NCBI RefSeq assembly: GCF_019683635.1
Contig: NZ_JADGIA010000025.1
Location: 1-37,084, forward strand
Reading direction: 5' to 3'
From: Thermogemmatispora sp.
GTDB taxonomy: Bacteria; Chloroflexota; Ktedonobacteria; Ktedonobacterales; Ktedonobacteraceae
DNA: 37,084 nucleotides
This document shows positions 1 through 8,536 of the stretch, in pieces; position 1 is the stretch's first letter; every line of letters starts with the position of its first letter. The notes under the pieces were generated by a model that did not search any database, was not told where the DNA came from, and worked only from the letters and a program-made list of their open reading frames with translations. A program made the position numbers and the translations under genes.

Positions 1-42
1 ATGAGAGGCGGCGGGTAAGAAGCGGCCGGGGGGAACGGGGGA

Positions 43-71
43 GGCAGGGATGGAAAGGAGCCATCCCTGCC
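43..71 (+). terminator. Perfect 11-bp stem-loop, probable terminator of an upstream gene
   Basis: Arms 43-53 and 61-71 pair perfectly around a 7-base loop. It lies 25 bases after a TAA that may end an upstream plus-strand gene. There is no T-run on either side, so intrinsic termination is uncertain. Confidence 0.4.
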
Positions 72-345
72 TGCTGTGGGAGAGCAACGCGGATCGGAAA
101 CGGTACATCGCCACGAGGGGCGGACAGAGAAAGTGATGTCTGGTCCTTCTCCCCCAACGAATGTTGTCGGCTGATCTATTCCCCTCGATAGAGCGATCGC
201 TGCCTGAGCCTGTCAGAAGCTTCCTTTCTAGATTCTTCCCTTTCTTCTACCCTGCCTGCGGACCAGCCTCCGGCAAGCGGGACGCTGGTGGCCAAAGGTG
301 AGCGAGCGAGGGAGTCGGCGAGGTCACTTTTTCTTATGAGAAGAT

Positions 346-376
346 GATGAAGGATAAGGTCGGAAAATCCTTCATC
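346..376 (-). terminator. 10-bp stem-loop downstream of the methyltransferase
   Basis: Arms 346-355 and 367-376 are perfectly complementary around an 11-base loop. On the minus strand the stem is followed by AT-rich sequence with a short A-run rather than a T-run. It lies about 150 bases beyond the methyltransferase stop and may end that transcript. Confidence 0.4.
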
Positions 377-528
377 AAGGCAGCGTCCTAACAGGCTTGC
401 TCACCCATACATACATTCAGCTATTCATTGATGCCTTCATGCGCCGCATTGCTCAAGCACAGAGCTGGCCGGACTGGACGGACCGGCTGGCGAACGAGTA
501 CGCTGGCCAACCAACCAGTGGAGTTGAA

Positions 529-1473
529 TTAAGACAGCACCTCCTCCAGAGAAAGCAGACATCGCTCTGACTCGTTGAGTACAGCGACCTGGGCCTCTGC
601 TTCGTGAGAGGCATGCCGACCGGGCCAGACACCGCTTACCACATACTCGGTTTCTTCATAGAGGAACGTTTCCTGATCGAAGACATTGTATTCTTCATCA
701 AAGAAGCATTGGAGCCAGGTGGTCAGATCTTCCGAATTGAGGCCCGGAGCACCTTCGCAGACGAACCATTCAGCGATGCCCTGCAAGTAGGTGCGGTAGT
801 CCGGTGAGAGTGGATAGCGGCGCTGGATCAGATAGGTTTTCTCTTCGATCTCCTCGTAGCCAGCCTCGCGGAGGTAGCCGGCCAATTTTGAGCCGACCCA
901 ACTATCTTCGAAGGGATAGCCATGTTCGACGCGGATGCGCTCCCAGCGCTCACGGGCCTGGAAGACGCGGGCCTGGAGGCCGGGATCAATCGTATGGAAG
1001 CGCAGGGTTCCGAAGTCGATGTCCTTCACGATCAGGCGGCCTCCGGGCGCGAGGTACTGACCGAGCGTCTTGAAAGTTTTGACAGGCTCAGGCAAATACT
1101 GGCTAACATTGGCGCTGAAGATGGCGTCAACGGTACCATGCGCGAGAGGCAGCTGCTCTAACGGAGCTAGCTTATACTCGACCTGGGGGGCGTACCAGGT
1201 GCCCGCGCTGCGTCGCCGGGCGGTTACCAGGGCTTCAACCGAGATATCCACGCCGATAATGCGTCCTTGGGGGCCGATGGCCTGGGCGAGTAAAGGAATC
1301 CAGAGGCCGGGGCCACAGCCGGCGTCAACCACCAGGCTTCCCGCCTTGAGCTGGAGGTCGCGCACCATCTGTTCGCGCTCTGCTGCCTTGCAGCGGTGGT
1401 GCATTTCCAGCCAGGCGACCGCATTTAGAGGAAGCCCGCACTCGTTACCAAAGACCGGATTATTCGCTGCCAT
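529..1473 (-). CDS. Class I SAM-dependent methyltransferase
   Basis: This is a methyltransferase of the Rossmann-fold, SAM-binding class. Motif I reads VVDAGCGPG at residues 48-56, an acidic ribose-binding residue sits in IIGVDIS (D76), and the post-II PGG turn is at 143-145. The C-terminal 120 residues are rich in Tyr, Trp and Glu and may form a substrate cap. Length is 314 residues. The ATG at 1473 is preferred because GAGGA stands 7 bases before it; an in-frame TTG at 1506 would add 11 residues. It stands alone, divergent from the XRE regulator, behind a TATACT -10 box. The substrate cannot be read from the sequence; small molecule or quinone-like compounds are both possible. Confidence 0.88.
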   Translation of the reverse strand: MAANNPVFGNECGLPLNAVAWLEMHHRCKAAEREQMVRDLQLKAGSLVVDAGCGPGLWIPLLAQAIGPQGRIIGVDISVEALVTARRRSAGTWYAPQVEYKLAPLEQLPLAHGTVDAIFSANVSQYLPEPVKTFKTLGQYLAPGGRLIVKDIDFGTLRFHTIDPGLQARVFQARERWERIRVEHGYPFEDSWVGSKLAGYLREAGYEEIEEKTYLIQRRYPLSPDYRTYLQGIAEWFVCEGAPGLNSEDLTTWLQCFFDEEYNVFDQETFLYEETEYVVSGVWPGRHASHEAEAQVAVLNESERCLLSLEEVLS

Positions 1474-1532
1474 AGTACAATCCTCGCCTTCGCGCACGTG
1501 GCGCAAACAAAGGTTTCTTCAATGGTGAGGAG

Positions 1533-1562
1533 AGTATAACATGCAGGCCACTGAGAAGACAA
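1533..1562 (-). promoter_or_regulatory. Probable promoter of the methyltransferase gene
   Basis: On the minus strand a TATACT -10 box lies at 1533-1538, with TTGTCT (4 of 6 matches to the -35 consensus) 18 bases upstream. The predicted transcript starts near 1526, giving a leader of about 50 bases. Confidence 0.5.
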
Positions 1563-2049
1563 TAGTGTGTGTACATTTGTAGGAATTTTGTAATACTTTG
1601 TTCATGATCCAGCCAGCCTTCGAAAGCTTCATCGCAGCCTATCATGCAATCTGGCAAATGAGCACGATGCACAAACACTGCACGCTATACGCTGAGAAGC
1701 CCCTTTACACCGCTTCCTATCTGGGCCGAGCCTGCCTGTCTCGATATTAAAATGTTGTAATAAATGGAAGGGAACATGAAAATGCATTCATGTAAGAAAA
1801 CGCTCTGGTAATCCACTCCATCGACGTGATATAATCGGCTCAGGCAAATCCTTTCCCAGCAGCCATATCAGGCAAGAAGAGAGCATCTACTGGCACATTT
1901 TCGACGCTGGCACGTCTTCGACGCCGCCTCTCAACGCACGTACGCACGCATGCACGTTTGCACCGTTCGCCCGTAGCCGTAGCCGGCGCCTCTGCTGGTC
2001 TAGCGGCTAGCTAGCGCACCCGTCTGGTAAGGAAGGAGCACTGACTGAC
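1539..2049. other. Divergent intergenic region, AT-richer core
   Basis: About 500 bases separate the methyltransferase from the XRE regulator. The middle (about 1560-1840) is clearly AT-richer than the genes and contains a perfect TATAAT at 1830-1835 facing the regulator. Between 1900 and 2010 are short runs of alternating purine-pyrimidine words and repeated GTAGCC and GCTAGC, with no gene. A GGAAGGAG ribosome-binding site ends about 11 bases before the regulator start. Confidence 0.5.
1806..1835 (+). promoter_or_regulatory. Candidate promoter of the XRE/GAF regulator
   Basis: TATAAT at 1830-1835 is a perfect -10 box. The -35 is weak (TGGTAA at 1806-1811, spacing 18). The leader would be about 210 bases. 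Confidence 0.45.
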
Positions 2050-3204
2050 ATGAAGCAAGGACACGACCCTTCGCGCCCGCCGCGTCGTAGGCAGCGGGCA
2101 GCCGGGCCAGAAGCGCGTCCGCCGGCGCGTACCCGCAGTCGTCATGCTAATGCTGGTGTAGCCAAACGCAGTCGGGGCCGGAGCGGGGCCCGCTCTGCCG
2201 AATCTCCTGTTCCGGCTGCTACAAGTCTGACTCCCTTCAGCCTGACCCTGCAGCGTATTCTCAAGCGTGATCGCGCGCGCATCGCGCAGTTCGCCAGCTC
2301 TCTCGGCGTCTCCGAAAACACCGTCTATCGCTGGATGAATGGCCAATCTGAGCCGCGGCCCTCCTCGCTGAGGCAGATCCTGGAGGTGATGCCGGAGCAT
2401 CGTCGCGAGCTGCAGGAGGCCATCGAGCAAAGTTTCCCAAATGTGCTCGATCTGCCGCCGGCGGGAGAGATCCCCCCGGTTTCCCGTGATCTGTATCGTC
2501 AGGTATTAGAGCTGCGCGCGACGATTGTCCAGGACGACAGTCGGCGTTGGCAGATGATCCAGCTTATTTTCGAGGCAGCGATCAAGCATCTTGATCCCGA
2601 GCAGCGTGGCCTGGCCTTGACCTATGCGGAACTCATGCCGCCGCGTCCTGATGGCATCCACTCCCTCTATGAGGCCGAGGTCCGGGCGACCAGCCCCTGG
2701 TCGGAGACACAAGAGAGCCGGGCCTTTCTTGGTAGCACAACCCTGGCCGGGACTGCGGCCATGCTCCAGCGGCTCCAGACCTGGAGCGAGCTGGACCGCG
2801 AGCAGCGCCATCAGTTTGTGGCCGAAGAGTTCGAACGCAGTGCCTGTGCTTGTCCGGTCCTGTTTGCGGGGCGCTGTGCCGGCGTACTGATTGTCTCCAG
2901 TACCCAGGCTGATTTCTTCTCGCCCCCGGTTTGCCAGGCTGTGAATGAGTATGCTCTACTGGTGGCTCTGGCCCTACCTGAGTCGGCTTTCTATGACCCC
3001 TCGCTGATCCACCTGCGTCCGATGCCCGATATTCGCTGGCAGCGTGAGGAGATTAGCCGAACCTTTGTCAATCGCGTCATCGCCTGTGCGCGCCGGTTCC
3101 AGCTCTCCCGTCCAGAGGCTGAGAAGCGCGTACGCATGGAGATAGAAGAGGAATTTGAGCAGGTGGCGCCCACGCATTTTGCGCTCTCGACGGAGCGGCC
3201 CTGA
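2050..3204 (+). CDS. XRE-type HTH regulator with GAF-like sensor region
   Basis: A 384-residue DNA-binding regulator. Residues 1-58 are a basic, Arg/Pro-rich, probably disordered tail. Residues about 65-115 form an XRE-type helix-turn-helix, with the recognition segment around SLGVSENTVYRWMNGQSEPR. Residues about 145-310 look like a GAF-type ligand-sensing domain, including VLFAGRCAGVLIVSS and a Cys-rich stretch SACACPV that may bind a ligand or metal. The last 70 residues are charged helices. The ATG has a purine-rich GGAAGGAG site about 11 bases upstream. It is a single gene with its own promoter. The ligand and targets are unknown; the assignment of GAF rests on fold-like pattern only. Confidence 0.85.
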   Translation: MKQGHDPSRPPRRRQRAAGPEARPPARTRSRHANAGVAKRSRGRSGARSAESPVPAATSLTPFSLTLQRILKRDRARIAQFASSLGVSENTVYRWMNGQSEPRPSSLRQILEVMPEHRRELQEAIEQSFPNVLDLPPAGEIPPVSRDLYRQVLELRATIVQDDSRRWQMIQLIFEAAIKHLDPEQRGLALTYAELMPPRPDGIHSLYEAEVRATSPWSETQESRAFLGSTTLAGTAAMLQRLQTWSELDREQRHQFVAEEFERSACACPVLFAGRCAGVLIVSSTQADFFSPPVCQAVNEYALLVALALPESAFYDPSLIHLRPMPDIRWQREEISRTFVNRVIACARRFQLSRPEAEKRVRMEIEEEFEQVAPTHFALSTERP

Positions 3205-3551
3205 GTCGACGAGGAGAGCATGCGCCGCGAGGGCGCTCCTCTCCTCTCCTCTCCTCTCGTCCAGCCGCCAACCTTGCCCTTGTTCTCGCTCTGGCGCCTG
3301 ATCGGCTGATCTGGGGGCGCTGCGGGCGAGGCAAGAGCCTGGAGGAGAGCAGAGACAGCGGGGCCACAGATAGCGATTATCTTCCGCTGGCAGGTAGAAG
3401 GAGGAAGAGGCAGCACTCTCTCGGGCCAGCGACTACCTGGAGGGCCTGGGCAACTGAATCTATGATCACAGTAGGGGGCCAGGCAGTGCTGCGCAAGCTA
3501 GCCGTTCGAGAGCCGCTTGTTCCAGTTCCAGGCCCATGCTCAGCATTTTCC
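3205..3551. other. Intergenic region with a CTCCT microsatellite
   Basis: No gene is supported. Four perfect tandem copies of CTCCT lie at 3236-3255, inside a polypyrimidine run. No terminator with a T-run is visible after the regulator. Confidence 0.5.
3236..3255. repeat. (CTCCT)4 simple sequence repeat
   Basis: Four exact 5-base units in tandem, followed by a partial unit, about 30 bases after the stop of the XRE/GAF regulator. It is non-coding. Confidence 0.85.
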
Positions 3552-3580
3552 TTGACAGGGGGGGCATGATCTGCTAGCTT
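3552..3580 (+). promoter_or_regulatory. Promoter of the Pro-rich membrane protein gene
   Basis: TTGACA at 3552-3557 is a perfect -35 box. A 17-base spacer with a run of seven G leads to TAGCTT at 3575-3580. The expected start near 3587 gives a 50-base leader to the ATG at 3638. Confidence 0.6.
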
Positions 3581-3637
3581 TTTAGTACAAGTGAGTAGGT
3601 CTATTCTCACGATTGACTCTCTTTGAGGAGCAAGCTC

Positions 3638-4546
3638 ATGCAGTCTCCAGAGCCGGCAGGTGCCTCGCAGGGCAGCGGCCAGAGCAAGCGCGAGCCAGAG
3701 CCGATCGTCGCTGCTGATCCCCCTTCTGCCAATGCTTCAGTGGAGCCTGCGCGTCAGGCGCAGGAGCAGGCGGTAGAACAGCCATCGTCTGCTGCGACCG
3801 CCGAGCCAGTGAGCGATTTCGTCTATCCGCCACCGCCAGCGTTTTATGAGCGTCTCGCCCCCGAGGTAGAAAGACGCAGCGCTCAAGTGCTGCCTGGCGC
3901 TGCCGCTCCGCGTGGAGAGCAGGCCAGATCGGCTGCTGTTGGCGATCGGCCAGCGGCTCCCACTTCGCCCTCGTCCTTGCCTCCGCTCACTGCTGCGGAG
4001 GCCCCTCATCGCCGGGAGACGCTTCCCTCTGCCCCGCCTCTGCCCTCTCCATCGCCTGATCCAGGTTGGCCACAGAGCGCGGCCCCCGTTGCCGCCGCTA
4101 GAAGACGCTCGCGGCGCGTCATCTGGATCTCGCTCGGGATTCTGGCCCTGGCCTTTTTCGCCTGCATCGGCGTCGCTATCTGGACCTTCGCCGGTCCTTT
4201 CAAGCAGCTCCAGCAGCAGTACGATGGCCTGACGGCGCTCGTGAACGACTACTATGATGATATCCAGCTTCAGGACTACGTTCATGCTTTTCGGGACCTA
4301 CAGCCCGAAGGCTTCCATGCCCAGCTCACCCAGCAGGAGTTTGTCCAAGAAGCGCATGACTTTGATACTCGCTACGGGCCGGTCCTGAGCTATCGCATCC
4401 GTTCGTTGCCGAACCTGAGCCTGGAGGACGGGCCAAACTATACCGTGGAGGTCGATGTGACGCGCACCCACTTGTCCTACACGGTCCTGCTCACCGTGCG
4501 TCAGGTCGGCAGCGGCTGGAAAATCATCGACTTTGATCGCCTCTGA
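3638..4546 (+). CDS. Pro-rich single-pass membrane protein, unknown function
   Basis: A 302-residue protein in three parts. Residues 1-155 are low-complexity and rich in Pro, Ala, Ser and Glu, probably disordered and cytoplasmic. Basic residues (AARRRSRR) precede one membrane helix at about 161-185. The last 115 residues form an alpha+beta domain with a pattern of NTF2-like or DUF4878-type folds (YDGLTALVNDYYDDIQLQDYVHAF early, a GWKIIDF strand at the end), predicted outside the cell. GAGGAG at 3625-3630 sets the ATG at 3638 as start rather than the TTG at 3623. Such proteins are common in Ktedonobacteria; partners are not evident here. Confidence 0.85.
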   Translation: MQSPEPAGASQGSGQSKREPEPIVAADPPSANASVEPARQAQEQAVEQPSSAATAEPVSDFVYPPPPAFYERLAPEVERRSAQVLPGAAAPRGEQARSAAVGDRPAAPTSPSSLPPLTAAEAPHRRETLPSAPPLPSPSPDPGWPQSAAPVAAARRRSRRVIWISLGILALAFFACIGVAIWTFAGPFKQLQQQYDGLTALVNDYYDDIQLQDYVHAFRDLQPEGFHAQLTQQEFVQEAHDFDTRYGPVLSYRIRSLPNLSLEDGPNYTVEVDVTRTHLSYTVLLTVRQVGSGWKIIDFDRL

Positions 4547-4688
4547 CCAGGCCTGGACCAGGTCTGCCCGGACCCAGCTAGCTTCTCCATCCTGGCTCTT
4601 GCTTGCGACAACGGCTGCTGGCGCTGGCGATCGCCGTCGCTGGTCGGAGTAGAGCGAGTGACAAGAGGGGATGATCGCAATAGCAAAA

Positions 4689-4728
4689 AGCGAACCGGAC
4701 GTTCAGGACTAGCTGCGTCCGGTTCGCT
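4689..4728 (-). terminator. Strong intrinsic terminator of the excisionase-type gene
   Basis: Arms 4689-4701 and 4716-4728 form a perfect 13-bp stem with a 14-base loop. On the minus strand it is followed directly by TTTTTG, the classical U-tract, so it ends the gene at 4787-5068. It may also block read-through from the membrane protein gene on the plus strand. Confidence 0.88.
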
Positions 4729-4786
4729 GTGGAGGGCACAAACCAGTAAGTAAAGCTACAACTCCTCGCCCTGGCCCTCTAGAAGG

Positions 4787-5068
4787 CTAGCTGTTATGCG
4801 CCGTAGTGGCGCTCTGATTCTGGTTGTTCTGCGCGGAGAGGCGCGACTGCAGCTTGGCCTGCAGCTTGGCCACCGGCGTCGGTGTCTCGCGTCCCACGCA
4901 GGCGCGTAGATCGCCGCGGTAGAAGCGCCAGGTGCTGCCAACTTTATGCCCGGTGAGCTGGCCAGACCACATCAGGCGGTAGAGCGTCGAGCGGCTGACG
5001 CGCAGATAATTCATGGCTTCTTTGAAGGTCAACAGCACATCATCATCTTGCATAACTGGCATTGCCAT
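4787..5068 (-). CDS. Excisionase/MerR-type HTH DNA-binding protein
   Basis: A 93-residue protein with the excisionase-like winged helix used by many small DNA-binding proteins: LLTFKEAMNYLRVSRSTLYRLMWSGQLTGHKVG at about residues 12-44, followed by the WRFYRGDL wing. The last 35 residues are Gln/Asn/Ala-rich and look flexible. The ATG has AAGGAG 8 bases upstream. No integrase, phage gene or att site is near, so it is unlikely to be a working excisionase; a small transcription factor is more likely. It is a single gene with an AT-rich upstream region and a strong terminator of its own. Confidence 0.87.
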   Translation of the reverse strand: MAMPVMQDDDVLLTFKEAMNYLRVSRSTLYRLMWSGQLTGHKVGSTWRFYRGDLRACVGRETPTPVAKLQAKLQSRLSAQNNQNQSATTAHNS

Positions 5069-5580
5069 CGATTCTCTCCTTACGACCGATTGATGAGTTC
5101 ACCGCTCATAAAGAGCATTTCTCGGATACTGAGAGCTATATGTAGATATATTGCCTCAACACTGGCTATCCTAACCTACCTTGATACACTTTTTTATGGA
5201 GATCCGGTTAACATCGGGTTAAGTTTTGGCCTCGATCGTTCTGCATTCATAACCATCGATGCAGAAGAGCGGCAGGTTGGCGAGGCCGGGCGGGGCGCTT
5301 AGGGGAAAGAGAGAGGGGAAGAGAGGCGACCCGCGTGGTGCAGCGCCATGCTGCTGAGGCGTAACCGTCCTCCTGGGGGCGAGCCAGGTAGGTGAGGGCC
5401 TGAGCCAGCGTAGCCTGCGCGGCTGCCAGCCGGGCAAGCGAGCGAGCGGCTGAGAAAAGAGATGAACGGCCAAGCGAGGAGCGAGGCCGTACCGGCAGGG
5501 CAGCGAGGCTGAACCACAGGCGGGCCGGGCCATTAGGTGGCGCTGCTTCAGGCAAGTGAAGCTTCCTCCCTTCAAGGCCA
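5069..5580. other. Intergenic region with AT-rich half
   Basis: Bases about 5090-5250 are strikingly AT-rich for this genome and carry several A/T-rich -10-like words on the minus strand (for example TATAGC-like and ATATAT), so the excisionase-type gene's promoter and perhaps binding sites lie here. Bases 5270-5560 are GC-rich and purine-biased. Open frames here have no family resemblance and look like shadows. Confidence 0.5.
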
Positions 5581-6279
5581 TCAAGACTCGACGGGTGTTG
5601 GAGCGGTGAAGGTGTAGCCAACGCCGGGCACAGTTGTAATATAGCGTGGCTGGTTGGCATTCGGCTCGATCTTCTGGCGCAAGTGGCGGATATGTGTCTT
5701 CACCAGGCCCGAATCGCCGGCCTCATCGTAGCCCCAAACGCGTTCGATAATCATATCGGTTGTCAGGACCTGGCCGGTATGGGTCATCAGCAGATGCAGC
5801 AGGCGGCTCTCCGTGGGAGTCAAGCGGATCTTCACCCCATCGCGTACCACCTCGTGGCGCATGGCATCCAGCGAGAAAGGTCCCACGGTGATCGTTGACG
5901 AGCTGGCGGAGCCACGCACATTTGAGGACCGGCGGAGAATCGCCTTAATCCGCGCCAGCAACTGACGCGGGCTAAAGGGTTTACGCAGATAGTCGTCGGC
6001 CCCCAACTCCAGCCCGCGGATCTCATCCTCCTCCTGATCGTGGGCTGTCAGAATCAGCACCATCGAATTGGTCTCATTGCGCATCTGGCGGCAGACCTCG
6101 AAACCGTCGATCTTGGGCATCTCAACATCCAGGATCACCAGGTCGGGCAGTGTCTCGCGCCAGCGCTTGATCGCCTGCTCGCCATCGAAGGCGCGCACTA
6201 CCTCGTAGCCATGCCCTTTGAGCCAGTAGCTCAGGATGTCCACCATATCGCGGTCGTCATCCGCTACCAGGATCTTCAC
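5581..6279 (-). CDS. OmpR/PhoB-family response regulator
   Basis: A 232-residue two-component response regulator. The receiver domain (1-115) has the acidic pocket DDD at 7-9, the phospho-acceptor D51 in VILDVEMP, T78 and K100. A winged-helix DNA-binding domain (about 130-225) contains LTPTESRLLHLLMTHTGQVL and the wing GVGYTF. The start is GTG at 6279, with AGGAGG 8 bases upstream. No histidine kinase gene is adjacent, so its partner is elsewhere and the signal is unknown. The phosphorylated form would act as a transcription factor. Confidence 0.95.
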   Translation of the reverse strand: MKILVADDDRDMVDILSYWLKGHGYEVVRAFDGEQAIKRWRETLPDLVILDVEMPKIDGFEVCRQMRNETNSMVLILTAHDQEEDEIRGLELGADDYLRKPFSPRQLLARIKAILRRSSNVRGSASSSTITVGPFSLDAMRHEVVRDGVKIRLTPTESRLLHLLMTHTGQVLTTDMIIERVWGYDEAGDSGLVKTHIRHLRQKIEPNANQPRYITTVPGVGYTFTAPTPVES

Positions 6280-6669
6280 GTGTCTTTCCTCCTGATTTGC
6301 AAGCCTGTAGCTGCTCTTCTCCCCCGGTGGGGACGGATCGGCGTGTGTTCGTGGCTGTAGCCAACCGGTCGAGCTTTCACTGCTAGTAACGGGTCGTGCT
6401 CAGGTGAGTAACAGCATGATACAATCTGGGCTACGACCAGTCACCTAATTGGCTACCTCGTCGTGTCAATCCTGGACTCCTGGCGCCGGCGCCGGGAGGC
6501 GATCCTCTGCTGCCTCTCCTTGTGCCAGTGCTCCCGCACTGCGCCGGCCAGGCAGATAGGTATCGGGAAAAGGCAGGGCGAGGTGAGGTGAAGCGAGGTC
6601 GCTGGATGGCTTCCTTCTCCACTGGGGAAGAGCCACTAGCAGATTGCAAGATGAAGGAGCATAAGCAGC
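6280..6669. other. Divergent intergenic region, response regulator / cytidine deaminase
   Basis: No gene is supported. On the minus strand TATCAT (complement of 6417-6422) with GTGACT 17 bases upstream could drive the response regulator. On the plus strand TACAAT lies at 6420-6425 with no good -35. The two candidate -10 boxes overlap. An AAGGAG site at about 6654 precedes the deaminase start. Confidence 0.4.
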
Positions 6670-7080
6670 ATGACGAGTGCTCAATCCGCGGTGCCAGAGC
6701 GCGAGGAGTTGCTGACGCTGGCGCGGGCGGCGGCTCTGCAGGCCCACGCGCCCTATTCCCATTTCCGTGTTGGAGCGGTGGTAGTCGCTGATGGCCAGCT
6801 CTATCGCGGAGTCAATGTTGAGATCTCCAGCTATGGCCTGACGCTATGCGCGGAGCGTGCGGCCCTCGCTGCCGCCGTGAGCGCTGGCGCGCGCCGGATT
6901 ACCCATGTGGCTGTAGCCTGTATCGATGCACCGCCCACCGCTCCCGCCTCGGCGCGGACTCCGTGCGGAGCCTGTCGCCAATGGCTGGCCGATCTGGCGC
7001 CCCAGGCTATCATCTATATCGACGGTCTGGAGGAAAGCTTGACGGTCAAGGACCTGTTGCCCTACGCTTTCGCTCTTTAG
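6670..7080 (+). CDS. cdd: Cytidine deaminase
   Basis: Converts cytidine and deoxycytidine to uridine and deoxyuridine in pyrimidine salvage, in the cytoplasm. The 136-residue length is typical of the homotetrameric class. Zinc ligands and the proton-shuttling Glu are clear: C60-A-E62 in LCAERAA, and C99 and C102 in PCGACRQ. The substrate loop FRVGAVV is at 32-38. The ATG follows AAGGAG by about 10 bases. It is a lone gene; no other nucleoside salvage genes are next to it. Confidence 0.97.
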   Translation: MTSAQSAVPEREELLTLARAAALQAHAPYSHFRVGAVVVADGQLYRGVNVEISSYGLTLCAERAALAAAVSAGARRITHVAVACIDAPPTAPASARTPCGACRQWLADLAPQAIIYIDGLEESLTVKDLLPYAFAL

Positions 7081-7232
7081 CCGTCTGGTCGAGGCAGGCT
7101 GGCCCACGATTGGAGCGGGCCGGACTGGCGCGGGCCCGCTCCAGGTCTGATCTGCCCGGCTGCCGGGGCCAAGATGTTGGCTGACCCTCTTCTTTCTTCT
7201 GCACCTGCTTTTATCTCCATCAATACGATATC

Positions 7233-7261
7233 TGGTGAAAATGATCGATTTATGGTACAAT
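7233..7261 (+). promoter_or_regulatory. Candidate promoter of the YbdK-type ligase gene
   Basis: TACAAT at 7256-7261 with a weak TGGTGA -35 at 7233-7238, spacing 17. It would give a leader of about 100 bases. Confidence 0.45.
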
Positions 7262-7366
7262 ATAAGCAGCGTGTTCCAGCATGGCTGATTGCTGGCCATG
7301 CCGGCCCCAGTTAGGAAGTGTACCTTGCCAGCCGGTTGCTTGTTCCTTCAGCGCTGAGGAGGACAT

Positions 7367-8536
7367 ATGTTCCGAACATTCCAGCTGCCTACTCCTTCCA
7401 TCGGAATTGAAGAAGAGTTCCAGCTTGTTGACCCACAGACAGGCTGCCTTGTGCCCGGCGTCCACACCATACTGGAGAAAGGAGCCTCTCAATTCGGTGA
7501 GCAGATCAAGCCCGAGATGTTGCAGTCCACGATTGAGCTGATCAGCCCTGTCTATCCCAATATCACCGCGGCGCGCCTGGAGACGCAGCAGCTGCGTGCC
7601 CGATTGGCGCGGCTGGTGACCCAGGAGGGTCTGGCGCTGGTAAGCGCTGGCACGCATCCGGGCGGTTTGTGGCAGGAGCAGCAGCGGTCTAACCATCCTC
7701 GCTATATCGAGCTTGAAGAGGAATTTCAGGACGTAGGTCGCTCGATTCTCATTTTTGGCCTACATGTCCATATCGGCGTCGAGAACAACGACATCGCCAT
7801 TGCCCTGATGAACCAGATCCGCACCTGGCTTCCTCATCTGCTGGCGCTGTCGGCCAATTCGCCTTTCTGGGGCAACCGCTTCACCGGCTTGAAGTCGTAT
7901 CGGGCTGTTGTCTGGAAGCGTTTCCCACGTAGTGGCATGCCGGAGGTCTTCCCAAGCTGGGGCGATTTTGATCACTATGTGCAGGCGCTCATTGAAAACG
8001 GCTGCATCGATAATGCCAAAAAGATTTGGTGGGATCTACGCCCCCATCCGTTCTTTAAGACGCTGGAGTTTCGCGTTTTCGATATGCCGGCGACCATCGA
8101 AGATACGCTGGCGCTGGCAGCGCTCTGTCAAGCTCTCGTGGCGAAGCTGACCTGGCTCTACAAGCACGGGATGGGGATTCATGTGATGCCGCGCGATTAC
8201 CTGGAAGAGAACAAGTGGCGTGCCATGCGCTATGGTCTCGATGCTCAGATCATCGATTTCGTAAACCATCGCACGCTACCCATGCGCGACGCCATCCATG
8301 AGCTGCTCGACTTCGTCGATGATGTCCTCGATGATTTGGGCACGCGCCGCGAGATCAACTACTTGCGCTTCCTGCTCGATGATCCTCGCGGTACTGGCGC
8401 AGATCGCCAAATCGCTATCTGGAACGAGACCCACAGTTTCCTGGCTGTCGTCCGCTATCTGATCGAGACGACGCTTGAAGGGGTTCCTCTCGACTCTATG
8501 TCCGATCGACAGTCCCTGACAACCCGATCTGAGTGA
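7367..8536 (+). CDS. YbdK-type carboxylate-amine ligase (GCS2 family)
   Basis: A 389-residue member of glutamate-cysteine ligase family 2. Such enzymes join a carboxylate to an amine using ATP; YbdK has weak glutamate-cysteine ligase activity and its true substrate is not settled. Family marks are GIEEEFQL at 13-20 (metal-binding acidic cluster), SAGTHPGG at 93-100, HVHIGVE at 133-139, and the central RFPRSGMPEVF region. A good GAGGAGG site precedes the ATG. It is followed by a gene-free stretch and rplI. It may make a low-molecular-weight thiol precursor or another gamma-amide, but the neighbours do not decide this. Confidence 0.92.
   Translation: MFRTFQLPTPSIGIEEEFQLVDPQTGCLVPGVHTILEKGASQFGEQIKPEMLQSTIELISPVYPNITAARLETQQLRARLARLVTQEGLALVSAGTHPGGLWQEQQRSNHPRYIELEEEFQDVGRSILIFGLHVHIGVENNDIAIALMNQIRTWLPHLLALSANSPFWGNRFTGLKSYRAVVWKRFPRSGMPEVFPSWGDFDHYVQALIENGCIDNAKKIWWDLRPHPFFKTLEFRVFDMPATIEDTLALAALCQALVAKLTWLYKHGMGIHVMPRDYLEENKWRAMRYGLDAQIIDFVNHRTLPMRDAIHELLDFVDDVLDDLGTRREINYLRFLLDDPRGTGADRQIAIWNETHSFLAVVRYLIETTLEGVPLDSMSDRQSLTTRSE

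Larger units (their letters stand above)
1..528. other. Gene-free left edge with two hairpins
   Basis: No convincing gene is seen here. The first 18 bases could be the last codons of a plus-strand gene ending in TAA at 16-18, but too little is present to name it. Two perfect inverted repeats stand out, at 43-71 and 346-376, and are listed separately. The rest is GC-rich sequence without a supported element. Confidence 0.5.

Noticed and set aside
4787-5068. Excisionase of an integrated element
   Set aside because: No integrase, phage genes or flanking direct repeats were seen.
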